Shown one piece after another: positions 1 through 5,106 of a DNA stretch of 5,106 bases. Every line of letters starts with the position of its first letter. Position 1 is the first letter of the stretch. The stretch comes from Flavobacteriaceae bacterium UBA6268. Its GTDB lineage: Bacteria; Bacteroidota; Bacteroidia; Flavobacteriales; Flavobacteriaceae. The translations under genes and the position numbers were made by a program. Under the pieces are notes generated by a model, which ran no database searches, had not been told where the DNA came from, and was given only the letters and a program-made list of their open reading frames with translations. The stretch is taken from the NCBI GenBank assembly GCA_002440705.1, contig DJVA01000057.1, positions 1 to 5,106 of the forward strand, given 5' to 3'.

Positions 1-28
1 CCCGGTATGCTTTTGGGCCGGGACCGGG
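1..28. repeat. GC-rich inverted repeat at window edge
   Basis: CCCGGT (1-6) and ACCGGG (23-28) are perfect inverted copies around a 16-nt spacer. A second, offset pair, GGTATG (4-9) and CATACC (42-47), overlaps it. Nearby are a 9-nt palindrome CCTGCCAGG (59-67) and two direct copies of GACGC (31-35 and 54-58). This could be part of a terminator region, or of a repeat element continuing beyond the window; it cannot be resolved because the window starts here. Confidence 0.3.
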
Positions 29-51
29 ATGACGCACAGTTCATACCTTAA
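1..51 (+). CDS. Possible C-terminal tail of a convergent gene (partial, tentative)
   Basis: Plus-strand frame 1 is open from the window edge and reads PGMLLGRDRDDAQFIP before a TAA at 49-51. If real, this gene converges on pheT with 28 nt between the two stop codons. The charged and hydrophobic mix looks protein-like, but 16 codons are too few to judge. Plus-strand frame 2 is also open up to a TGA at 53-55, and a minus-strand frame from an ATG at 44-42 is open to the edge, so an open frame here proves little. The stretch is about 58% GC, unlike the pheT core. No family is recognised. Confidence 0.2.
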   Translation, partial: PGMLLGRDRDDAQFIP

Positions 52-79
52 TTGACGCCCTGCCAGGCTAATTTTTTCG

Positions 80-2590
80 CTACTTCGAAAACTGCTCGAT
101 CAATTGCTGGCACTGCTGGGCCATGGGCCGTTGGCCCAGTTTAGTAAAACCCTGGCGGGAGCGTTCCCGAAGTTTTGCTCCAAAATCTTTTTCAAAGCGT
201 TCTTGAAGCTTGCTCATAATCTTATCGATTTGCTTGTCGGTTAAAGTTTTGTGCTCGTCTTGAAGCGTAAAACTAAGGGCATAACTTTTCTTTCCTGTTG
301 GGAGGTTTTTTCCCATGTACACATCAAAAAGGGAAACTTCCTTTAAAAGGTTCTTTTCGGTTTGCAAGGCTGCATTTTTTAAACTTTCGAAAGTAATGGA
401 ATCATCAAGCAATAGGGCAAAATCCCGTTTTACTTTTGGGTATTTTGGAATGGGTCGTATCTTAAAATTTTCTGTTGGAATGGACTTTAAAACCACATCC
501 CAATCAAAGTCTGCATACAAAACCTCAACATCGATGTCAAAATGCTTCAGGATTTTTTTGGAGACCACTCCAAAAGAAACCAAAACCCCTTGAGAGCCTT
601 TAAGGGAAATCCCTTCAGAGAATATGGTATTTTCAGCCCCTTTTTCTTCCAAGTCATCAATGCCCAAGCCATCCAAAATTGAAAGGAGGATTCCTTTTAG
701 ATAAAAAAACGAAGTCGCCTCACTAGAAACGTTCCACGAATCCTCAAGCTTATTTCCTGAAAGCAACAAAGACAAATGCTTGTGTTCTTCCCTTCCTTTG
801 GGAAACTGGTGGTAGGTATTCCCAAATTCAAACAATTTAAGGTTCTTATTTTTTCTGTTAAGGTTAAATGCTAACGACCCGAGCCCCCCAAATAACATGG
901 ATTGCCGTAGTACTTCCAAATCCTTGCTTAACGGATTCAATATTTTCACGCTGTGTGATGGGTTCAATGAATCGCTAAGTGTACAAAATTCTTGATGTGT
1001 CAACGAGTTGTTTAGCATTTCATGAAAACCCAATGCAGTGAGTTGATGCCCAACCCGGTTTTGGATTTTGTGGTCTTCTACCTTTTCTGTTAAAGCAATC
1101 GATGCGTTCAGTTTTTCAGAAGCTTCCACATGGTTGTAACCATATACCCGAAGTAATTCCTCAATCACGTCGGCTTCTCTAGTTACATCGTTGCGGTACG
1201 CAGGGATGGTCATCCCAATTCCTGCTTCCGTAACATTGTTGATTTTAATTTCCAAAGACATCAGGATTTCCTTAATGGTTTCCTTTGGAATTTCCTTACC
1301 GATTAACTTGGTTGCATTGTCAAAATGCAGAAACACCTGATGGTCGCCTATCTTTTTTGGGTAGATATCCACGATATCGCTGGTAACTTGTCCTCCAGCT
1401 ACCTCTTCCAATAGTATGACGGCACATTTAAGGGCATATTCGGTAATGTTTGGGTCGATTCCCCTTTCAAAGCGAAAAGAAGCATCTGTATTGAGTCCGT
1501 GCCGTTTGGCAGTTTTTCGGATGCTGATAGGGTTGAAATAGGCGCTTTCCAAAAAAATACTGGTGGTGCTTTCGGTAACGCCACTGTCTAATCCGCCAAA
1601 AACCCCTGCAATGCACATGGGTTTTTCGCCATTGCAGATCATCAAATCCTCTTCGTGCAAGGTTCTTTCAATGCCATCCAGCGTTTTGAACTTAGTCCCG
1701 GATGGCACGGTTTTGACTATCACTTTATCCCCGTTAATTTTACGGGCATCAAAAGCATGTAGCGGTTGACCAAGGTCGTGGAGTATGTAATTGGTTACAT
1801 CTACGATATTGTTGATGGGCGACAATCCAATTGATTTTAACCTATTTTGAAGCCATGTAGGCGATTCGGCCACTTTCAATCCTCCAATGGTAATGCCGCA
1901 GTAACGGGGTGCCAAATCAGAATTTTCTACAGCAACATCTATTTTTAAGGTCCTATTGTCCACATGGAAGTTGCTGGTGGATGGGGTTATGAGCTCTTTT
2001 TGGATTTCTTTTTGGATAAGCCCTGCACGTAAATCGCGTGCTACTCCCCAGTGGCTCATGGCATCGGCACGATTTGGAGTAAGGCCAATTTCAAACACGT
2101 GATCGTTTTCCACTTCAAACAGTTCCGAAACCAATGCGCCCGGGGCCAAGGCATGGTCCAAAACCATGATCCCATCATGACTTTCGCCAAGGCCCAACTC
2201 GTCTTCGGCACAAATCATTCCATGGCTTTCTTCCCCTCTAATTTTTCCTTTTTTGATTTCCAAAGGCTTTCCTTCCTTGCCATAGAGTATTGTTCCGATG
2301 GTAGCCACAGGAACTTTTTGACCTTTAGCCACGTTGGGAGCACCACAAACAATTTGTAGAGGCTCTCCTTGGCCGATATCCACTTTTGTAAGCTTTAGCC
2401 GGTCGGCATTGGGATGCTGGGTACATTCCAATACCGTTCCCACCACAACACCTTCGAGCCCACCTGGTATTGATGTAAAGGATTCGACCCCTTCAACCTC
2501 CAATCCTAAATCCGTGAGAAGTTCGGCGGTTTGTTTCGGTGTCCAATCAATTTTGATGAATTGTTTTAACCAGTTATATGAAATTTTCAT
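80..2590 (-). CDS. pheT: Phenylalanyl-tRNA synthetase beta subunit, with 28-residue C-terminal extension
   Basis: Cytoplasmic PheT, which with PheS forms the alpha2-beta2 enzyme that charges tRNA-Phe with phenylalanine; the beta subunit also edits Tyr-tRNA-Phe. Start MKISYNWLKQF is the family's usual N-terminus. Domains in order: N-terminal helix, EMAP-like tRNA-binding OB fold (about 42-150, with HPNADRL and SHGMICAEDELGL), B3/B4 editing domain (about 215-400, with GQPLHAFD and FRFERGIDP), B5 domain (about 410-485), catalytic-like core (about 490-700) and the FDX-ACB anticodon-binding domain (about 715-808, with YPKVKRDFALL). In B5, D468, D474, E477 and E478 match the spacing of the family's Mg-binding residues. 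The core ends in GAKLR at residue 808, where flavobacterial PheT normally stops. Residues 809-836 (ERSRQGF...IEQFSK) are extra and lie in GC-rich DNA. pheS is not in this window, so the two genes are not adjacent here on the upstream side. Confidence 0.98.
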   Translation of the reverse strand: MKISYNWLKQFIKIDWTPKQTAELLTDLGLEVEGVESFTSIPGGLEGVVVGTVLECTQHPNADRLKLTKVDIGQGEPLQIVCGAPNVAKGQKVPVATIGTILYGKEGKPLEIKKGKIRGEESHGMICAEDELGLGESHDGIMVLDHALAPGALVSELFEVENDHVFEIGLTPNRADAMSHWGVARDLRAGLIQKEIQKELITPSTSNFHVDNRTLKIDVAVENSDLAPRYCGITIGGLKVAESPTWLQNRLKSIGLSPINNIVDVTNYILHDLGQPLHAFDARKINGDKVIVKTVPSGTKFKTLDGIERTLHEEDLMICNGEKPMCIAGVFGGLDSGVTESTTSIFLESAYFNPISIRKTAKRHGLNTDASFRFERGIDPNITEYALKCAVILLEEVAGGQVTSDIVDIYPKKIGDHQVFLHFDNATKLIGKEIPKETIKEILMSLEIKINNVTEAGIGMTIPAYRNDVTREADVIEELLRVYGYNHVEASEKLNASIALTEKVEDHKIQNRVGHQLTALGFHEMLNNSLTHQEFCTLSDSLNPSHSVKILNPLSKDLEVLRQSMLFGGLGSLAFNLNRKNKNLKLFEFGNTYHQFPKGREEHKHLSLLLSGNKLEDSWNVSSEATSFFYLKGILLSILDGLGIDDLEEKGAENTIFSEGISLKGSQGVLVSFGVVSKKILKHFDIDVEVLYADFDWDVVLKSIPTENFKIRPIPKYPKVKRDFALLLDDSITFESLKNAALQTEKNLLKEVSLFDVYMGKNLPTGKKSYALSFTLQDEHKTLTDKQIDKIMSKLQERFEKDFGAKLRERSRQGFTKLGQRPMAQQCQQLIEQFSK
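116..139. repeat. Perfect 8-bp inverted repeat inside the pheT extension
   Basis: CTGGGCCA (116-123) and TGGCCCAG (132-139) pair perfectly around an 8-nt loop that itself starts within a CCATGG palindrome (121-126). The structure encodes residues about 818-825 of the extended PheT. No T-tract follows in either direction, so it is not a classical terminator. Such a GC-rich palindrome is unlike the surrounding pheT gene and fits a repeat-like inserted segment. Confidence 0.5.
156..169. repeat. Perfect 5-bp hairpin at the PheT core/extension junction
   Basis: CGGGA (156-160) and TCCCG (165-169) flank a four-base loop. The structure straddles position 166/167, the boundary between the codon for R808, where the normal protein would end, and the extension. 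A palindrome exactly at the junction may mark the edge of inserted or rearranged DNA. A 5-bp stem can also arise by chance in GC-rich sequence. Confidence 0.35.
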
Positions 2591-2612
2591 CCTTCAATGG
2601 CTTATCGAACCG

Positions 2613-2642
2613 CAAAGATACTATTTCACTTTTGTTCCCAAA
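2613..2642 (-). promoter_or_regulatory. Bacteroidota-type promoter of pheT
   Basis: Read on the minus strand, TTTG (2642-2639) is followed after 18 nt by TATCTTTG (2620-2613). This is a perfect match to the Bacteroidota -7 box TAnnTTTG with a correctly spaced -33 TTG element. Transcription would start near 2605, leaving a 5' leader of only about 10-18 nt before the pheT ATG at 2590. A leader this short has no room for a leader peptide, attenuator or riboswitch, unlike the attenuated pheST operon of E. coli. The GAAGG directly next to the ATG is too close to act as a normal Shine-Dalgarno site. Confidence 0.75.
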
Positions 2643-2761
2643 GGGTTAAATTTTGAATTTTGTGAAGGATTGGGGTAGGGAAATAATCAACTTAGTTGTT
2701 GTATTAATGATCAAGCAAAAATAGTTTGATTAATTGTTTGGTTGTTTAGTTAGCTGTTGAG

Positions 2762-2806
2762 CATACCTCTGTATTTGAAAAAGAAAGTACGGGGGTATGT
2801 TTTTTT
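2762..2806 (+). terminator. Hairpin plus T7 tract, oriented along the plus strand
   Basis: CATACCTCTGTATTT (2762-2776) pairs with 2785-2799 as a continuous 15-bp stem, including three G-U pairs, around an 8-nt A-rich loop, and is followed by seven Ts (2800-2806). This has the form of an intrinsic terminator for plus-strand RNA. Read on the minus strand the three G-U pairs become A-C mismatches and the T-tract becomes an upstream A-tract, so it would serve poorly as the terminator of the minus-strand lipoprotein gene. No plus-strand gene precedes it. It may end a small plus-strand RNA, or it may act weakly in both directions. Confidence 0.4.
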
Positions 2807-2819
2807 AAGCCTTCTTAAA
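2804..2819. repeat. Small hairpin just downstream of the lipoprotein gene
   Basis: TTTAAG (2804-2809) and CTTAAA (2814-2819) form a perfect 6-bp stem with a 4-nt loop, beginning 4 nt after the lipoprotein stop codon on the minus strand. In plus-strand RNA it could extend to about 10 bp using the T-tract of the neighbouring terminator-like hairpin and two G-U pairs, so the two structures would compete for the same Ts. The stem is AT-rich and weak. It is the only candidate 3'-end structure immediately behind the lipoprotein gene. Confidence 0.25.
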
Positions 2820-2823
2820 GAGA

Positions 2824-4131
2824 CTAATCCCCACAGTGTGAACCTTGCGCCACCCATTTTTTTTCATTTTCAAATAGCTTGTAGTCATTGTTGATGGAAA
2901 GTACGCCAAGGAAGCGCATACTCACTCCGGCATGGGCATCGTATTTAATTTTGGCTTCGTGGCAGGGCCGGTTGTCCAAAAGACCTGTGCTTAGGTAGGA
3001 GGAGGTATGGGTGTTTAGTACTAAATAGGGGACAACCACATTGCCCAGAATCCCAATTTCAAAGCGTGGAAATTCGATGCCTACTCCCATCCCAGCAATC
3101 CCGGCAGTTGCGGTATTGCAATCTCCAGTTTGTTCTGCATTTTCACTGGACATTCCCCCAGATGGTTGAACACGACCTGTTTGGTAAGAAAATCCTAAAT
3201 TGCTATTGTAAGCAAGCTTCATGCTAACTTGGCTACTACTTCCTGCGGCAACTTCCGGAAAGATCTTAAGATTGGCTTTCAACCTAAGCGTAACTGGAAT
3301 AAAGCCTTCAACCAAAATAGTACGCTCAATCTGGGCAGGAATTTCCAGGTAAGCAATTTCACTTCCAAGTCCGACTGCTGCAAATTTGAGCTCTATTTCA
3401 CCTTCAAGGCCATCGTTTCGGTAAGAGAATTGCTGCGTAGTCCCATTTTCTATCACAATGGATGCGTTGCTTGTGAAAGATGAAATGTATCCCTCTGCCT
3501 TAATGCTGCAAACATGTTGTTTTTCAGCAGTGAGCTCAATGTTAAGTTTTTCACCAGCCTCTGGCTTCAGTTCAAATGTTACTTTCCAGCCTTTTAATTC
3601 TCGTTCAAATTTAACGCCCAGGCCTTCATCGCCTAATGTGGCCATTAGCGGCATCGCAATGGTTGCAATGGGCTGTCCAAACGTTACTTTGGAGGCTGCG
3701 ACTTCGGGGCGGGTCCAGCTAATGGGAGCCTCATATTGTATCGTAGCATCTTTAAAATACTCGGTCAACATGGCTGGGTCCGATTCCACAATGGTTTTTC
3801 CGTTTTCCTTTCGAATTGCCTTGATCTTTCGAAGCGAATGGGCTTCAAACAGCACTACGGTACCTGTTTTCAAGGATTCTATCATCGAAGGGCTTCCTGA
3901 AAAGGTATAGGTCCCAGTGTTTTCGTCATAACCATCAAGATGGTTTAGGACCTCGGACGAAACCCGTTGGGTATTTTCGAAGGTAGTAGCTTCAAAAGTT
4001 TCGGTTTTCGGAATTACATAATCACCCGAGAAATTGCTTTTAGGCTTGTCCCCGCAGGACATAACAACTAAGAGGAGCAATAGTAACAGGGGGGTGGGGC
4101 GTAACTTGCTGACGGGTTGCTTGCGTTTCAT
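2824..4131 (-). CDS. Secreted beta-rich lipoprotein of unknown function
   Basis: I do not recognise a named family. The N-terminus is a clear type II signal peptide: basic KRK..K..R, a run of seven leucines (15-21), then the lipobox VMSC with the lipidated cysteine at C26 and GDK behind it. The mature protein should sit on the cell-envelope surface of a membrane, probably the outer one; no strong acidic surface-export signal follows C26. Residues about 85-135 (TGTVVLF..., LRKIKAIRKENGKTIVESDPAMLTEYF) resemble a short beta module seen in many secreted bacterial proteins, of the pattern LRKV-x-G-x-TVETEPATLEEA. Residues about 170-430 are alternating polar/hydrophobic strands rich in G, S and T, suggesting a beta-sandwich or barrel-like fold. 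Four further cysteines (C208, C338, C390, C433) could form disulfides. The ATG lies 66 nt behind recG on the same strand; no Shine-Dalgarno is visible, as is common in this phylum. Function by context cannot be inferred. Confidence 0.92.
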   Translation of the reverse strand: MKRKQPVSKLRPTPLLLLLLLVVMSCGDKPKSNFSGDYVIPKTETFEATTFENTQRVSSEVLNHLDGYDENTGTYTFSGSPSMIESLKTGTVVLFEAHSLRKIKAIRKENGKTIVESDPAMLTEYFKDATIQYEAPISWTRPEVAASKVTFGQPIATIAMPLMATLGDEGLGVKFERELKGWKVTFELKPEAGEKLNIELTAEKQHVCSIKAEGYISSFTSNASIVIENGTTQQFSYRNDGLEGEIELKFAAVGLGSEIAYLEIPAQIERTILVEGFIPVTLRLKANLKIFPEVAAGSSSQVSMKLAYNSNLGFSYQTGRVQPSGGMSSENAEQTGDCNTATAGIAGMGVGIEFPRFEIGILGNVVVPYLVLNTHTSSYLSTGLLDNRPCHEAKIKYDAHAGVSMRFLGVLSINNDYKLFENEKKWVAQGSHCGD

Positions 4132-4160
4132 GATGGTAGGATTTACGGTATAAGTATTTG

Positions 4161-4188
4161 ACTTTAAATATACTGCGTTTTTTAAAGT
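4161..4188 (-). promoter_or_regulatory. AT-rich dyad with weak promoter candidate before the lipoprotein gene
   Basis: ACTTTAAA (4161-4168) and TTTAAAGT (4181-4188) are perfect inverted copies around a 12-nt spacer, in the 66-nt gap between recG and the lipoprotein gene. On the minus strand TATATTTA (4172-4165) overlaps one arm and matches the Bacteroidota -7 box TAnnTTTG at all but the last base. No TTTG lies at the -33 distance. It could be an operator-like site or a weak promoter. It could equally be chance in AT-rich DNA, with the lipoprotein gene read through from recG. No intrinsic terminator is seen behind recG. Confidence 0.25.
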
Positions 4189-4197
4189 GAATGGGTT

Positions 4198-5106
4198 TTA
4201 GGAGATATAATTCCAGATGCTTTTGGTGGTGGCCAAAGCAGCGTAGGTCTTTTTAATCGGCGCATGCACTTCTGCAGTAAGGTTGGGATCACTTTTAAGG
4301 ACCTGTGCGGCATAGCTTCTAGCAATTTTTAGGACATCGGAGTCTTTGACAATGTCTGCGATGCGCAAGTTTAAAATTCCACTTTGCTGGGTTCCCATCA
4401 AATCCCCGGGGCCTCTAAGCTTAAGGTCTACTTCACTGATTTCAAAACCATCGTTGGTGCGGACCATGGTTTGTAAGCGTGTTTTTGCATCTTCGGATAG
4501 TTTTAGTCCTGTCATCAGGATGCAGTAGCTTTGTTCGGCACCCCGTCCAACACGACCGCGCAACTGGTGCAATTGTGAAAGCCCAAAACGCTCCGCACTT
4601 TCAATAACCATTACCGATGCATTAGGGACGTCAACACCCACTTCAATCACTGTGGTAGCCACCATGATCTGTGTCTTTCCCTGGACAAAACGTTCCATTT
4701 CATAATCTTTATCGGCGGCTTTCATTTGTCCGTGCAAAATGGAAACCTGAAACTTGGGTTGTGGAAATTCCCTCACAACGCTCTCATAACCGTCCATCAA
4801 ATCCTTATAGTCCAAAGCTTCGCTTTCTTGTATCAATGGATAGACAATATAGACCTGTCTGCCCATGGCGATCTCTTCTTTTAAAAACCGAAAAACCTTG
4901 AGTCGATTCGAGTCATAACGATGAACCGTTTTCACCATTTTCCTTCCCGGGGGAAGTTCATCAATTACACTTACATCCAGATCTCCGTAAATACTCATAG
5001 CCATAGTCCGGGGGATAGGGGTGGCGGTCATGATAAGGATGTTGGGAGGGCGTTCACTTTTGTGCCATAATTTACTTCGTTGGGCCACTCCAAAACGATG
5101 TTGTTC
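4198..5106 (-). CDS. recG: ATP-dependent DNA helicase RecG, C-terminal 302 residues (truncated by window edge)
   Basis: RecG is a monomeric superfamily 2 helicase that reverses stalled replication forks and migrates Holliday junctions during repair. The fragment begins EQHRFGVAQR, the second residue of the DEQH Walker B box, so the wedge domain and the first helicase motifs lie outside the window. In fragment numbering it shows motif III TATPIPRT (27-34), VYPLIQESE (88-96), motif V in ATTVIEVGVDVPNA (150-163), motif VI QLRGRVGRG (181-189) and the RecG-specific TRG translocation motif (220-243, including FEISEVDLKLRGPGD and GTQQSG). The C-terminus ...WNYIS before TAA looks complete. About 300 residues after the DEQH box is what a normal RecG of about 700 residues would have. 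A GTG at 5088 lies inside the conserved motif and is not the start. All visible motifs are intact. Confidence 0.98.
   Translation of the reverse strand, partial: EQHRFGVAQRSKLWHKSERPPNILIMTATPIPRTMAMSIYGDLDVSVIDELPPGRKMVKTVHRYDSNRLKVFRFLKEEIAMGRQVYIVYPLIQESEALDYKDLMDGYESVVREFPQPKFQVSILHGQMKAADKDYEMERFVQGKTQIMVATTVIEVGVDVPNASVMVIESAERFGLSQLHQLRGRVGRGAEQSYCILMTGLKLSEDAKTRLQTMVRTNDGFEISEVDLKLRGPGDLMGTQQSGILNLRIADIVKDSDVLKIARSYAAQVLKSDPNLTAEVHAPIKKTYAALATTKSIWNYIS

Noticed and set aside
2051..2678. Plus-strand open frames of 102 and 114 codons opposite the N-terminal part of pheT
   Set aside because: They are antisense to the conserved tRNA-binding domain of PheT, and their translations show no family signature.
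2716..2723. Second perfect TAnnTTTG box on the minus strand (TATTTTTG) upstream of pheT
   Set aside because: No TTTG or TTG lies at the -33 distance upstream, and the promoter at 2613-2642 fits much better. In AT-rich intergenic DNA this 8-mer can occur by chance.
4..2799. GCATACC/GGTATG shared between the left edge (4-10, 42-47) and the hairpin at 2761-2799 as copies of one repeat
   Set aside because: Only 6-7 bases match and the flanks differ, so this is within chance expectation.
3229..3910. Overlapping plus-strand open frames of 84 and 150 codons across the lipoprotein gene
   Set aside because: They lie opposite a minus-strand gene with a convincing signal peptide and lipobox, overlap each other in different frames, and encode low-complexity S/F/N-rich sequence with no recognisable domain.
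4067..4094. Seven-leucine run and a G6 tract in the lipoprotein signal peptide as a possible slippage (phase-variation) site
   Set aside because: The seven leucines use five different codons, so there is no DNA repeat to slip, and six Gs interrupted at once by a T is short for a contingency tract.
5086..5088. GTG as the start of a short RecG-like protein
   Set aside because: The frame continues upstream through EQHRFG, part of the conserved RecG DEQH motif, to the window edge. This is a truncated view of a normal gene, not an internal start.

Overview
The window looks like ordinary chromosome from a Bacteroidota bacterium, most likely a flavobacterium. The evidence is a PheT with the family's start and a core of about 808 residues, a perfect Bacteroidota-type promoter (TTTG, 18 nt, TATCTTTG) in front of it, moderately low GC (about 37-38% in the pheT stretches counted), and no strong Shine-Dalgarno sequences. 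All three substantial genes lie on the minus strand, so transcription runs from the high coordinates to the low ones.

Layout from high to low coordinates. At 5106-4198 is the C-terminal 302 residues of RecG, the branch-migrating DNA helicase, cut by the window edge inside its DEQH box. A 66-nt AT-rich gap (4197-4132) carries an 8-bp inverted repeat and only a weak promoter candidate. At 4131-2824 is a 435-residue lipoprotein of unknown function, beta-rich, with a clear signal peptide and lipobox. A 233-nt gap (2823-2591) holds a hairpin plus T7 tract pointing along the plus strand, where no gene is visible, and the pheT promoter. At 2590-80 is pheT, the phenylalanyl-tRNA synthetase beta subunit, complete, but with 28 extra residues after the usual C-terminus. 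Positions 1-79 are a GC-rich end piece in which the last codons of a convergent plus-strand gene may be present.

The genes do not form a pathway. RecG serves DNA repair and replication restart, the lipoprotein is an envelope protein, and PheT pairs with PheS, which is not in this window. The lipoprotein may be co-transcribed with recG, while pheT appears to have its own promoter and a very short leader.

The most notable signal is at the left end. Exactly where PheT should stop, GC content jumps from about 37% to about 55% over the last 166 bases, several short perfect palindromes appear, and the reading frame runs on for 28 codons. This suggests a rearrangement or insertion of a repeat-like segment at the 3' end of pheT. 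The plus-strand hairpin/T-tract between pheT and the lipoprotein gene, which could end an unannotated small RNA, is second. I see no CRISPR array, transposase, tRNA or rRNA, and no convincing new multi-gene system.
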